Shown: positions 32,451 to 43,787 of the stretch, in pieces
How the letters are laid out: each line of letters begins with the position of its first letter
Position numbering within the stretch: position 1 is the stretch's first letter
NCBI GenBank assembly: GCA_028641055.1
Contig: CM054059.1
Coordinates: 109,690,263-109,754,262 of the forward strand
Length of the DNA stretch: 64,000 nt
Reading direction: 5' to 3'
Source: Alopecurus myosuroides
Lineage: Eukaryota; Streptophyta; Magnoliopsida; Poales; Poaceae
Notes under the pieces: generated by a model
Seen by the model: the letters and a program-made list of their open reading frames with translations, nothing else
The model's database searches: none
Told to the model about the DNA's origin: nothing
Program-made: the position numbers and the translations under genes

Positions 32451-35400
32451 TCATATGCCTAGGCATCTAATGCCCATACCTCTCGTGTGCGCCTCATGCT
32501 TAGGCTGTGGTAGCGCCTTTGTCAACGGATCTGCAATGTTTGCATCCGTGTGTACTTTGCATAACTTGATATCACCTTGTTCGACAAACTGGCGAATGAG
32601 GTGGTACCGCATGAGTATATGTTTGTTCTTCTGGTGTTGTCTAGGTTCCTTGGCTTGTGCGATAGCACCATTGTTGTCACAATATACGTCCAATGGATTG
32701 GACGCGCCCTGAACCACACCAAGATCAATCAGGAGGTTCCTGATCCAAACAGCTTCCTTTGCCGCCTCTGAGGCAGCAATATACTCAGCCTCTGTTGTAG
32801 ATGCAGACACCGTATCTTGCTTGGAACTCTTCCAGCTCACAGCTCCTCCGTTCATTACGAACACGTATCCCGATTGCGAACGAGAATCATCTGAGTCGGT
32901 GAGATAACTCGCATCCGTGTAACCCTTTACACTGAATTCCTCATCACCTCCATAAACCAGGAACATTTCCTTAGTATTTCTCAAATACTTAAGATTGTTT
33001 TTAACCGCTGCCCAGTGGGCTTCGCCAGGGTCAGCCTGGTATCTGCTCGTAACACTTAGAGCATAGGAAACATCTGGCCTAGTACAAATCATGGCATACA
33101 TGATGGATCCGATTGCCGAAGCATACGGGATCACACTCATCCGACTTCGCTCATCAGTTGTCGAAGGACACTGAGTCTTGCTAAGTTTTATGCCATGGGA
33201 CATCGGTAAGAATCCCTTCTTGGACTCTTCCATTTTGAATTTCTTCAAAACCTTGTCCAGATAAGTACTCTGACTCAATCCAATGAGTCGCCTGGATCTA
33301 TCTCTATAGATCCTGATTCCTAATATGTAAGTTGCCTCACCCAAATCCTTCATTGAGAAACTCCTTTCCAATGACTCCTTGGTTTCTTGCAACATCATGA
33401 CATCATTTCCAATCAGCAATATGTCATCCACATATAAGATTAGAAAGTTTACTTTGCTCCCACTAAACTTCTTGTATAAACAAGAATCATGATCGCTCTT
33501 GATGAAGCCAAATGATTTGACTACCTCATCAAAGCGAATGTTCCAACTCCGAGATGCTTGCTTCAACCCATAAATGGATTTCTGAAGTTTGCATACCTTG
33601 TCAGCATTAGCTGGATCGACAAAACCTTCGGGCTGTATCATATACACGTCCTCAGTTAAATTTCCATTAAGGAAAGCCGTCTTGACATCCATCTGCCATA
33701 TCTCATAATCGAAATAGGCTGCTATGGCTAACATGATCCGAATTGATTTAAGCATTGCTACAGGCGAGAATGTCTCGTCATAGTCAACTCCTTGAACCTG
33801 TCGGAACCCCTTCGCGACAAGTCGTGCTTTATAGACGGAAATATTTCCATCCATATCAATTTTCTTCTTAAAGACCCATTTGCACTCGACGGGTCTTGCA
33901 CCGTCAGGCAGATCAACCAAATTCCAAACTTGGTTTTCATCCATGGACTTTAACTCGGATCTCATGGCTCCAAGCCATGACTCGGAATCAGATCCCACCA
34001 TCGCTTCCGAATAAGTTGCCGGCTCATTACTGTCTAACAGTAAAACATCACGAGCACTCTGTAATCTGGCAGATCTCCGTGGTTCAGGTGCTATTACCGG
34101 TGTAGGTACCACGACCGGCTCAGCCTCCAAGGCGTTCGCCGACTCGCCCCTAGCGGGTTCCTCTCGAATTTCTTCGAGTTGCACCGTGCTCCCACTGACT
34201 TCCCGACTGAGAAACTCTTTCTCAAGGAAGACACCATTCCGAGCGACAAACACTTTGCCCTCTTCCCGGTTGTAGAAGTAGTACCCCAAGGTTTCCCTCG
34301 GATACCCCACGAAAATACACTTATCCGACTTGGGCGTGAGCTTGTCCGACTGAAGTCGCTTGACAAATGCTTCACAACCCCAAATCTTTAGAAAAGACAA
34401 ACTTGGCTTTTTACCAGTCCACATCTCATGTGGTGTCTTCTCTACTGACTTTGATGGTACTCTGTTTAGTGTGAAAGCTGCAGTTTCTAGACAATAACCC
34501 CAAAATGATAAAGGTAGATCTGTCCGACTCATCATTGATCGTACCATGTCCAACAAGGTCCGATTTCTCCGTTCCGATACACCGTTTCTCTGCGGTGTAC
34601 CCGGCGGAGTGAGTTGAGGAACTATTCCACAACTCTTTAGATGGTCATCAAACTCATGGCTCATGTACTCGCCTCCACGGTCCGACCGTAGAAACTTTAT
34701 TTTCTTGCCGAGCTGATTTTGTACCTCACTCTGGAATTCCTTGAACTTTTCAAAGGCTTCCGACTTGTGTTTCATTAAATAGATATATCCATACCTACTC
34801 AAATCATCAGTGAAGGTAATGAAGTACTCATAACCACCTCTGGCTGTCGTGCTCATTGGACCACATACATCACTATGTATTAGTTCCAACAAGTCGGACG
34901 CCCTTTCACAACTCCTTGCAAAAGGTGTCTTGGTCATTTTGCCTAGTAGGCATGATTCGCATGTCTCGAATGACTCTAAGTCAAACGAAGTTAGAAGTCC
35001 ATCATCATGGAGCTTCTTCATGCGCTTCCAACTTATATGACCAAGCCGACAGTGCCAAAAGTAAGTCATATTCAGATCATTTGGTTTCAACCTTTTAACA
35101 TTTATGTTATAGACCGATTCACTATCAAGATTTAAAATAAATAACCCGTTCTGAACGGGTGCAAAGCCATGAAACATATCTTTCAAATATAAAGAACAAC
35201 CATTATTCTTAATATTCGACTCATAACCTTGTCTCATCAAACATGAGGCGGAAATAATGTTTCGACTAAGTGCTGGAACATAATAACAATTATTCAGTTC
35301 CAAAATAAATCCTGAAGGTAAATGAAGTTGCATCGTGCCGACTTCCAACGCAGCGACTCTCGCCTTGTTGCCGACCCGAATATCAACCTCTCCTCTAGCC

Positions 35401-36392
35401 ACGCTCCTAGTTCTTACCAGCCCCTGCAACGAGTTGCAAATGTGAATGACTGATCCGGTATCATATACCCAAGAACTATTAGGTGCATCAGCAAGATAAA
35501 TGTCTATAACATTACACACAAGTGTACCTGAGTCGGAAGTCATACCTCCACTCTTGGCCTTGTCAGCCAAATACTTGGTGCAGTTCCTCTTCCAGTGGCC
35601 ATCCTGCTTGCAATAGAAGCAATTGGCTCCGGCTGTAGGAGAAGGCTTAGTCTTTGAGGAAGCACTCTGGACAGGGCCATGGGCGCTACCTCCTGACTTA
35701 TCCTTCTTCTTCTTAGTCCAAGAACTCTTCTTGAACTTAGCCTTATTCTGCACCATCAACACTTGACTGGCGCCTTTCTTGATATCAGCCTCTGCCGTTT
35801 TGAGCATCCCATGTAATTCAGTGATACTCTTATCCATACCATGCATATGGTAGTTCGAGATGAACGGACCATACGCACTAGGAAGAGAGTTCAGAATTAT
35901 ATCAGTGGCGATCTCTTCTTTAATTGAGAAGCCCAAGCGATCCAAAGACTGTATGTAACCAATCATCTTGATTACATGCGGACTCAGTGGATCGCCGTCT
36001 TTCAGCTTACAGCCAAGCAAAGCTTGAGAGACTTGATACCTCTCAGTCCTTGCTTGAGCCTGGAACATACTTTTGAGGCTTTCGATCATATCGTAGGCCT
36101 CAACATTTTCGAACTGCTGCTGCAAGTCCGGTTCCATGTGTGCAAGCATAAGACAGCTAATCTCCGTAGACTCATCTCTAGTCTTACGGTAGGCATTTGT
36201 GACAGCGACAGTCGCATCATCATCAGGCTCTTCTGGAAGTGGAGTTTCTAGAACATGTTCTTTCTTGTCATGCTTGAGGACTATCCTCAGATTACGATAC
36301 CAGTTGGTGAAATTAATTCCATTAAGCTTATCTTTCTCTAGGATTGACCTCAACGCAAAAGTGGACAACTGAGGAAGGTTGCTAGGTGCCAT
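32451..36392 (-). CDS. Copia gag-pol polyprotein, intact
   Basis: 1313 codons, start at the ATG at 36392. Gag (about residues 20-210, UBN2-like) is followed by a zinc knuckle (about 258-271, 'CFYCKQDGHWKRNC'). The protease site is 'YDTGS' near 311. The integrase has the HHCC finger ('HCRLGH' ... 'CESCLLGK') and the catalytic core with 'RSDRGGEY' and 'PQRNGVSERRNRTLLDM'. The reverse transcriptase has 'QMDVKTAFLNG', 'YGLKQASRSWN' and 'YVDDILL'. RNase H ends with 'TEAEYIAASEA' and 'ADPLTKALP'. Domain order PR-INT-RT-RH is that of Ty1/Copia. Gag and pol share one frame. No defect is visible, so it may encode active protein. Confidence 0.95.
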   Translation of the reverse strand: MAPSNLPQLSTFALRSILEKDKLNGINFTNWYRNLRIVLKHDKKEHVLETPLPEEPDDDATVAVTNAYRKTRDESTEISCLMLAHMEPDLQQQFENVEAYDMIESLKSMFQAQARTERYQVSQALLGCKLKDGDPLSPHVIKMIGYIQSLDRLGFSIKEEIATDIILNSLPSAYGPFISNYHMHGMDKSITELHGMLKTAEADIKKGASQVLMVQNKAKFKKSSWTKKKKDKSGGSAHGPVQSASSKTKPSPTAGANCFYCKQDGHWKRNCTKYLADKAKSGGMTSDSGTLVCNVIDIYLADAPNSSWVYDTGSVIHICNSLQGLVRTRSVARGEVDIRVGNKARVAALEVGTMQLHLPSGFILELNNCYYVPALSRNIISASCLMRQGYESNIKNNGCSLYLKDMFHGFAPVQNGLFILNLDSESVYNINVKRLKPNDLNMTYFWHCRLGHISWKRMKKLHDDGLLTSFDLESFETCESCLLGKMTKTPFARSCERASDLLELIHSDVCGPMSTTARGGYEYFITFTDDLSRYGYIYLMKHKSEAFEKFKEFQSEVQNQLGKKIKFLRSDRGGEYMSHEFDDHLKSCGIVPQLTPPGTPQRNGVSERRNRTLLDMVRSMMSRTDLPLSFWGYCLETAAFTLNRVPSKSVEKTPHEMWTGKKPSLSFLKIWGCEAFVKRLQSDKLTPKSDKCIFVGYPRETLGYYFYNREEGKVFVARNGVFLEKEFLSREVSGSTVQLEEIREEPARGESANALEAEPVVVPTPVIAPEPRRSARLQSARDVLLLDSNEPATYSEAMVGSDSESWLGAMRSELKSMDENQVWNLVDLPDGARPVECKWVFKKKIDMDGNISVYKARLVAKGFRQVQGVDYDETFSPVAMLKSIRIMLAIAAYFDYEIWQMDVKTAFLNGNLTEDVYMIQPEGFVDPANADKVCKLQKSIYGLKQASRSWNIRFDEVVKSFGFIKSDHDSCLYKKFSGSKVNFLILYVDDILLIGNDVMMLQETKESLERSFSMKDLGEATYILGIRIYRDRSRRLIGLSQSTYLDKVLKKFKMEESKKGFLPMSHGIKLSKTQCPSTTDERSRMSVIPYASAIGSIMYAMICTRPDVSYALSVTSRYQADPGEAHWAAVKNNLKYLRNTKEMFLVYGGDEEFSVKGYTDASYLTDSDDSRSQSGYVFVMNGGAVSWKSSKQDTVSASTTEAEYIAASEAAKEAVWIRNLLIDLGVVQGASNPLDVYCDNNGAIAQAKEPRQHQKNKHILMRYHLIRQFVEQGDIKLCKVHTDANIADPLTKALPQPKHEAHTRGMGIRCLGI

Positions 36393-37350
36393 TGATCTAC
36401 AACAGAAAATACGCAAAAACACTTAAGACATGTATTCATAAAAGAGCAGGCATATTAAACGATTTAATACTTATGCTCCCACTAGAACCAACATCCCTCC
36501 GATGGTTGCTAAGTGATTCAAGATCCTAAATAAGCAAGCCGACTAGTGAGCTTTAGCATCACCGCTAGCCGTCAAGTGATCTAGGTAGGCAACACCTTGC
36601 CAATCGTATCTCTATACGACTCCTGTTAGTTGGGTGACATCACATGCCCCGGCTCCCAATCTACCTCGCCCCGAGCCCCACAACCGTTGTGATGGACTCG
36701 TCTAGATTACCAAGTGCTTCTGCTTGTAAGAGTCCGACTCAAACCCACCTAACCGGAAAGAATTGGTAGCACCTCAATTTTATGAGCCCACTACCAAGAA
36801 TGTCCGACTTGTGATGGTGCAGCACTGGCGGGGCGACCGACTAGACCTTCTTTGAGGGATTAAAGAATCTACCAACTATCTAAATAGAGGTAAATAGAGG
36901 CATAACAATAACACAAATAAAGCAATTATAATGTGAAATGGTATGGCTCTCTTCATGGTGATCTCCATCTCCACGAAGCTTGTAAGTCGACTCGTGCCAA
37001 CTCTTGTCACGTGCCATCTTACTCCATGTAGCCGACTTGTACATCGACTTGCATGCCTTCCGGGTTCTCCAACAAGCTACACTAGCTAAGTAAATGAAAT
37101 TTACATAGAGAATCTGACACGCAGGCCGGTATACAATAAAATGACAGCACCTAGGCTCCAGCCGGCTGACAAAAACATGATACGCAGATCATGTATGGAT
37201 TACACACATCACATGCACATAAGCCATACCATTCACAACTTCCTGCAAAAAACAAGTTATGCATAGATACGATATCTACCGGCGTTGTGAAACTCGCAAC
37301 GACATCTAAGGCGCTACGACAGGACGACGGCGGTCTTCCCCGAATCTGAT

Positions 37351-37446
37351 CTGCATTCCGATCATGGATTTCTTCATCGGATAAAACGCAGATCTCATCT
37401 GCATTCCGATCATGGATTTCTTCATCGGATAAAACGATTTTACCCG
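37351..37446. repeat. 48-bp tandem duplication in the Copia leader
   Basis: 'ctgcattccgatcatggatt' starts at 37351 and again at 37399, with the following 18 bp also repeated. It lies in the untranslated leader between primer site and gag. Confidence 0.85.
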
Positions 37447-37747
37447 AATCTGATCCGTATCCCGATTCGACCAAACTCTTTGATCTTCGATCACCGCAAC
37501 TGGATTTATGTGTCACGGTATACCCCGATGGCGGAAACCGACCGGTAGGGGTAAGTTGTTCCACGACCTTAGCAGTATGATCACGGAAACCAGATCATCC
37601 ATTAACCCCGAGTACGATTGATCCAATCAACCTTGTACAAAACCGATCTATCTCATAGACCGACCACCAAAACAGCAATTAGATCACATCTAACGCTAAC
37701 TACATATCACATATGTACGGATCTCGGGCCTAATACCAGAAGCTACC

Positions 37748-37759
37748 GCTCTGATACCA
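37748..37759 (-). other. Primer binding site of the Copia element
   Basis: The minus strand reads TGGTATCAGAGC, complementary to the 3' end of initiator tRNA-Met. It starts one base past the 5' LTR. Confidence 0.95.
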
Positions 37760-37760
37760 C

Positions 37761-39097
37761 TGTTGGGTCGCGTATAGATAAACGAAAAACTTTTCCTACG
37801 CGGTACTCCCAAGATCTAGCCGAGGTAGAAGGCCACGAGTATTACCACTAGACGCGCAGGTGCGGATTATCGATGTAGCGCGTCTGGTCGGGGCAGTGCA
37901 GTCCCACGATCCGGTCCGGCCGATCCAATCCCTCGAACGTCGAAGTGCTGAACGTACAGCACCTCTGCCGGTATCCACACGTACGAGGAGGAGCTCCGAC
38001 GGCAGACTGCTAGGTCTGGTGCGACGGCTGGACTGAGTGGGGCTAGGGTTCCCAACGCATGGGAGAGTGGACTAACCTTTTTTGCTGGGCAACCTGCGCC
38101 CCTCTTTATATAGCGTATGGTAATGGGCTGCACAACACTTGTGGCCCATTCCCTCTGTGAGTCCGACTCACTAATTCAGTCCATTTCCGGTTCGGGTCCA
38201 ACCCAACCAATATTTGCTCCCGCTCTTAAGTGTGCGACCCTGCAGGCTCATGGCGACTTGGACACGATTGGAGTCCGACTCTCAATCGATCAATCGGTAG
38301 CGGCTCCTAGCAGAACGTGCCGACTCCCAAGTCCCATTGAGTCATGACGACATACCTTTCAATGTGATATTCATCTTAGTCCCTTTTGCCTCACGATATA
38401 CCTTGTCGAGCTATAGGCGATTTATCGTCATCCCTTAAATAGCTCAACTCTCTTCTCGATCCGTGATATGTGATTCACCTGACTAACTCTTAGCCAACAG
38501 ACACAGTTAACACTTAACTGAGTTGCGCATGGCCATGCTTACTGAATCATATCACTCGAGAGGGCCCAGAGAATATCTCTCCATTCGGAGGGGCAAAATC
38601 CCATCTTGATTATCCACATCACGCAGCTTGCTTCTCATTCGACCCGAACTCTGCCTTTATAGTTGCCTTGTCACAGAACAACGTTTGACAGAACCTAAGT
38701 CGGTGATCCACAACTCGGATTGTGCGACAACCTCAGGTCTAAGGATTACATTGATTGAGACGTGCAAATGACGACTTGATCGTTGCATCTCAATATGGGT
38801 CAGTCCGACTTGCTAAACTCTTTAGCCAAGTCCGTGAACGTTGGAATGGCATCACCATGCCCATGACAAGTGGAACTGTGTCATCAGCCAACACTTACAT
38901 TAGTCTAGGGTGTGTGTCCAGCACAACCTAAATGACCAAGGACAATCTAGTATGAACAACATGAATACATGGTTCCACAATCGAATCACATATTCAATGA
39001 CATGTATCAGATGTTCAAAATAAGGACAACTTAATAACTTTATGAATACAGTGGGAATTACATCATACATGATTGCCTCTAGGGCATATTCCCAACA
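37761..39097 (-). repeat. 5' LTR of the Copia element
   Basis: 1337 bp, near-identical to 31079-32415 (five substitutions found, no length change). It ends next to the target duplication GATTA at 39098. Confidence 0.95.
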
Positions 39098-40367
39098 GAT
39101 TAGAGCTATATGATTATGCAAGTTCTCAATGTATGAGAGAGAAAGGAAATTATATCTGGGTCTAATCGGGAGAGAATACCTCAAAATGCTGATTGGAAGA
39201 AGCTCTAACTCAATTAGAGGGGATTTAATAAGATAGTCTAATTCTACTAGAAAGAGAGGTTTGAGAGCCAATTGATATGTTTTGCCACAGGGGGTTGGGG
39301 TCCTTTTATAGGTGGAGGACGGGTAAAACCTGCTTTTAGGGGAGTCCAACTCCCATTCCGCACCCAAAGGAGGTGCCTTGGGGTCCTTTTAATAAGACAC
39401 TTTCTAATAATTTATTTAAAACACTTTGAACTCATTTCATGAGATAAATTTGTTTCAATTAGGCCTAGCCAAATTAAAAGATCATATCCAACTTCCACTG
39501 ACTTGTAAGCCTCTTTGCTTTATATAATGAAAATAATAACTTCTTGGTTCACTAACACGTCTGACTTAACACTCATAATGTATTATTTTAAATTACTCTA
39601 GTAATCCATAATTAATTACACTTAGCAACTATTTTTGCTAGCTAATCCATCAACAATACCAAGCAATTGATATGATAAGTTTTTCAGCTCATCATTATCA
39701 TTTAATCATATTGATATATCAAATTTAATCAAGAGTAGATTTATAAATATCATACATACTTATATTTGTTTCCCTTGTAAAATATTCATGTTCATGTGAT
39801 TTAATCTCGCTTCAACCACGCTCAATATAAATCTTAGAGTTAACATGAACGTCTCTTTTTTCCTTGGATCTCTATGATAATCCAATGTCATTTATGAGCA
39901 TTATTATCTTGTATGTTTTATTTTTAATTTCATGGTCATTGTCTCGTAATTTTTATGACTACATCACTGAGTAAACATTACATCGAATTCCTCATATGAA
40001 CTTTATACAATATTAAGTTCGAACTTTCTGTATCACATACATAAATTCCACGATAAGACGATAAACTGGAAACATTTGCATGTTGCCTCTTTCATTCTAA
40101 ACTTACTCCAAAGATTCGCAATCTTAACTTTATATATTTTCCACCTCTCTATCATGAGAAGACACTTTTCTCCTTAATCCAACGTGTTAGAACTTGGATT
40201 TGAAGTGGACATTTACTACCAGTAATCATATTGGTTTTATGTAAAACCTCTTTAATCAACTATGCATCACACTTGATAAAGATTGACTACATGAAACTTT
40301 CGTTAAGATGCCTCTAAGTTAATTAATGACAATGCTTCATCCTTTACAAACAAAATAATTTTACTTA

Positions 40368-41268
40368 TACCCTGTTTGGATGTAGGAAAAATAGACTTGA
40401 ATTGAAGTGGACTGAGAATACCAAATCCAAGATGGAAAGGAAATGGCACCCAATTAAAATTCTATTGTTTGAATTTGCTTGGTATTTTCTATTGGAATTA
40501 AAGTATAGCACCCAATTTCAATTCTCGTTTGGATGTACGAAGCTTGGAATTTGGATGTTTCGTTCACTTCGGAAAATTATAAACTTATCAACATGTATGA
40601 AAAATAGTGTGTCCCTCCCGCCGTAGTCGTAACCACCCTGTGTGTCCCTCCCGCCGTAGTCGTAACCACCCTGTGAGTCCCTCCCGCCGTCGGTCGATCT
40701 AGGATTAGGGACTGACTCATAGGAGTGGACGGACGGACATCCGACGACCGCGCATCGAAGGAGGAAGAGGTGAGGATGGCTCGTAAGGGGATGGGGGAGA
40801 TAAAGAACGGTAGGGAGAAGCTAACCATGGCCACCGCCGGCGTCGTTGACCTCCCTCTGCCGGTCGATCTAGGGTTAGGGGCCAACTCATAGGAGTTGAG
40901 GACGGACGTACGACAACCGCGCATCGGAGGAGGACGAGGAGAGGATGGCTCGGAAGGGTACGAGGGAGAGAAAGGAGGGCGGTAAGAATCTAACCATGGC
41001 CGCCGCCGCTGGTTCCTCCAGGCGTCGGGGCGAGCTCTTCCTCTATTTGGTACGAACCGAAACGGTACACGTCGTAGGTGAGTTCCCAAGCGATTCCGAG
41101 GGTGCGACCTCCGAATCGTGGAGGGGCTACTTAGCGCGCGAAGGAGCCTAGCTCGGAATTTTTCTATGATTCCATGCCGTAATTCTATGCGCATCCAAAT
41201 GGCGGATATTGAGGCCCAATTCCAGATTCCACGATTCTGGGCCGTTTTTCCAACAACCAAACATAGGG
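40368..41268. mobile_element. Non-autonomous Harbinger-like element, 901 bp
   Basis: The ends are inverted repeats (ACCCTGTTTGGATG at the left; minus strand CCCTATGTTTGGTTG at the right). TTA duplicates at 40365-40367 and 41269-41271. The related LTR at 14.8 kb lacks it and shows the empty site. The flanks are AT-rich; the core (40613-41150) is GC-rich and contains two internal duplications. No transposase is present. Confidence 0.75.
40613..41010. repeat. Nested duplications inside the Harbinger-like element
   Basis: A 33-bp unit ('tccctcccgccgtagtcgta' and on) is repeated at 40612 and 40645 with a partial third copy at 40678. A segment of about 175 bp starting 'ggtcgatctagg' occurs at 40692 and 40862; both copies end in 'ctaaccatggcc'. 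Confidence 0.7.
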
Positions 41269-42134
41269 TTAATGGGTTGAGAATTATTTTCATTTCACGC
41301 TTCATTATATCACACCAAGACATTTAGACAATCTTATTGTAAAATTGTTAAACCCTTATCTCGCAAATATTTTATTATCACAATTATTTTGATTCTTCCA
41401 AAATTGACCATAAGTAATTTTGACTTAAGAAAACTTTATTTTGTCAACATGTTATAATTTTATTAAGTCTTCTCTTTCTTCAATAAAATTTCTTTGATAT
41501 CAACTTTTTGATTCATAGCACTCCAACTGACTTTTATGTAACAATGAAACTTCAATTATTCCACCTATTCCACTTCGTCAATATGATCAAATAATCACAT
41601 TGAGTCTTCAATGAATTCAGTCAATTGGGAAAACATCCATCCTTTAAGTGAATTTTGAAATTCATAAGTTCCTAGAACTTTATAAATTTTTAACTTTATT
41701 AAATAATTTGGAGACAATCATCAAACCTTGGTACATAAATAAAAGACTTATCTCCGACAGTAGCCCCCCAAGTAGAGTTAAGACCTCCATTTGTCGTCTT
41801 TTCCCGGAATTAATTCTTTCAGAATAGTCGGCCTTCAGTCTTGAATCTTCTTCTCAACATAATTTTCATGTCAAACCCAGCTTTCCAGAATCCGGCATTT
41901 CTTTCACGAATCTTCGCTCAGAAGGAACCTGTGACGTAAGTGAAAAAATCATGCTTATATCACGACCGCTTCTCTTTAGTCAAATGTTGAAAAACAATCC
42001 CTACCAGATTTGGCGCAAGAAACAAGGAGATAATCATCATTACGCCGGCTCACTGCATGCCGGATTTAGTGTGAGACACGGGTCAGGCATCCAACGGCTA
42101 AATTAGTCGTTGGGTTAATCTTGGCAAAAATGGC

Positions 42135-42142
42135 TATAAATA
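42135..42142 (+). promoter_or_regulatory. TATA box pointing away from the Tat-like LTR
   Basis: 'tggctataaatacctc' lies 376 bp inside the LTR boundary (41759). It is antisense to that element, as is the TATA box of the antisense gene at 5680-5687 (377 bp from its LTR). Confidence 0.5.
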
Positions 42143-42304
42143 CCTCATCGTTTCCTCCTTTCCATTCTCGTTCCCCGATGTGATTCACTCGAGACCAATG
42201 CTCAAGAGCTCATGCGTAGTTTCTCTACCGAGAGATAGAATGAGACCTCACAGGCGGCACAACGCTTCCACCAAATAGACGCCGGAGACAACTCTCGGGT
42301 TCCC

Positions 42305-42648
42305 GTGGCTGTCGTTGAGTTGCCGCCTGTGGAGCCTACCGCAGACCCCTCGGTTCTTCTCGCGGACGTATCTGCCACAGCGACAACGGCGGAGGCTAAT
42401 TATTTTTTTGCTCCGGTGGCTTCCACAAGCGCTCCCGCACCAACCTCGGAGATCCCCGCGGGCGCTTCGGCGGGCGGAAACCATAGTTTCCCCGCTGGAT
42501 CTACGCCCCCTCGACCACCCTGCCACCTCCCATCCCCAAATCGGGAGATGAGCAAACTTGGAATGATCAGACTCAATTCTATCTTTGTAGACCTACCTAC
42601 AAAGTCCACACGGTCTAACCAACTGACATGTACACTCCTTTTGGAATT
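42305..42648 (+). pseudogene. Worn ORF downstream of the antisense-type promoter
   Basis: The plus-strand frame reads 'VAVVELPPVEPTADPSVLLA' and on, proline/alanine-rich, up to the next insertion at 42652. There is no ATG at the start of the frame and no recognised domain. Its position corresponds to the first exons of the antisense gene of the Tat-like element at 1.7-4.9 kb, but the sequence is not clearly similar. It is cut off by the Harbinger-like element. Confidence 0.3.
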
Positions 42649-42651
42649 TTA

Positions 42652-43787
42652 GAGCCACTCTAGCAGAGTCTGAAAATCTCGGGGAAATGAGAAATTCTAG
42701 CGGGCTTACAAACTCGGGCCGTTTTTTCCACTTCAGAGCTCGTAAACAAGGCCCATACTGAAAACCGTTCTCAGGGACCCGAGTATTTCCCCACCGACCG
42801 CTATATGAGGGGGATCGCGAGCTATTCTCAGGTCGAACCCTCACGCACCCTAGCAGTGTTGCGCTGCAATTGCTCATCACCGCCGAAACCTAAGCCTATC
42901 TTCAACGAGCGATTAAAACAGATCCGGTAGGAATTAGGTCCTCTGTCGTTCGATTGGTCGCAATGTGGCCTCTGAACAACCACGTTGGCGCCGCGCGGGC
43001 TCGCATAAGCTCGCCCCCACGCCCCACACCACCGTCGGCAACAGAGGAGGGAGGCGGCCGTACGCCTCACATCGACAAGCAGGTTCACATTCACGGCGAG
43101 TTTCCGGGCGCCCACCGAGGCCCAGATCGTGGTTGGGCAGGCCTTCCACCCGGCCATTTCGACGACGAGGTCGGCCCTTCCGGAGTCGTCCCGCCGCTGT
43201 CGCCAGCGACGGTGCTCTAGCCGGAGGAGCGAGAGGAAGAATCGGTGGAGGGCGACGAGGACTCCTACTATGCAGAGACCGAAGAGGACCTTGTCAAGCT
43301 CATCACGGAGAAGTCCATCCATAGCGCGCGTCGGTAGGTAAAGAAGCGCCGCCGCTTCGAGCAACGGGTGGAGGCCTACAACACCGCCCAGCTCGAGCAC
43401 GACCTTCGTGCGGACACGGAGATGCTGGCGAAGCGCTGAGAGTGGGACGCCATCGCAAGGGCGCAGCTCTACCACGTCGGGCACTCCTCCGACGATGACG
43501 ACAAGTGAAGACGGCGCCGCGCCGCCGAAGATGAAGTCCCGGTGAAATTCGTGCCGGGCATTTTGGGGATCTAGGTTTAGCCCGCGACGATGAACTTATG
43601 CATATTACGTTTCAGTTCATCTAGTGTCCGTCCGTGTATTCGTGCGAAAATAAACAAATTATGTATTTGCAGTTTGGGATGCAGGCTCTGTTCTGCGCCG
43701 CTCATTTGCAGAACGAAAAAGACCCAAAAACGCGAACTGAAAATGAGTTGTTCAGTTTTGCGTTTACGGGTATCGCTAGAGTTGCTC
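42652..43787. mobile_element. Non-autonomous Harbinger-like element, 1136 bp, carrying an ORF relic
   Basis: The terminal inverted repeats are GAGCCACTCTAGCAGAGTC and, on the minus strand at the right end, GAGCAACTCTAGCGATACC. The 3-bp TTA is duplicated at 42649-42651 and 43788-43790. TTA/TWA duplications are typical of PIF/Harbinger. No transposase is visible; the interior is a GC-rich coding relic. Confidence 0.75.
42963..43574 (+). pseudogene. Decayed ORF carried by the Harbinger-like element
   Basis: One frame runs through with four in-frame stops (43218, 43335, 43437, 43506) and ends at 43572, with no frameshift. Recognisable pieces are 'EEDLVKLITEKSIHSARR', 'KKRRRFEQRVEAYNTAQLEH' and 'QLYHVGHSSDDDDK'. 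The charged helical composition is protein-like and GC content is high. I do not recognise the family. It could be a captured gene fragment or an old element-encoded protein. Confidence 0.45.

Larger units (their letters stand above)
31079..39097 (-). mobile_element. Complete Ty1/Copia retrotransposon
   Basis: Two LTRs of identical length (1337 bp) flank a single intact polyprotein ORF. The 5-bp duplication GATTA lies at 31074-31078 and 39098-39102. Orientation is minus: 5' LTR on the right, then primer site, polyprotein, polypurine tract (32416-32428, 'caagtgggagac' on the minus strand), and 3' LTR on the left. It is inserted in a long Tat-like LTR. Every part needed for mobility appears present. 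Confidence 0.95.
39103..41759 (-). mobile_element. Tat-like LTR (interrupted by Copia and Harbinger-like insertions)
   Basis: On the minus strand it starts TGTCGGAGATAAGTC at 41759, directly after a polypurine tract 'ctacttggggggctac' (41760-41775). That makes it the 3' LTR of an element whose internal region lies to the right. A TATA-like 'cacctataaaagg' (about 39306-39318) and a leader follow. The LTR then continues across the Copia insertion to the left of 31079; its far end is not located. A degraded relative is at 14325-17390 in the opposite orientation. Confidence 0.65.

Noticed and set aside
40577..41323. Minus-strand ORF of 248 codons
   Set aside because: It is generated by the GC-rich tandem duplications of the Harbinger-like element and crosses both the element end and the LTR.
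42828..43484. Minus-strand ORF of 218 codons
   Set aside because: Opposite the decayed plus-strand frame in the Harbinger-like element; GC-rich antisense frames stay open by chance.
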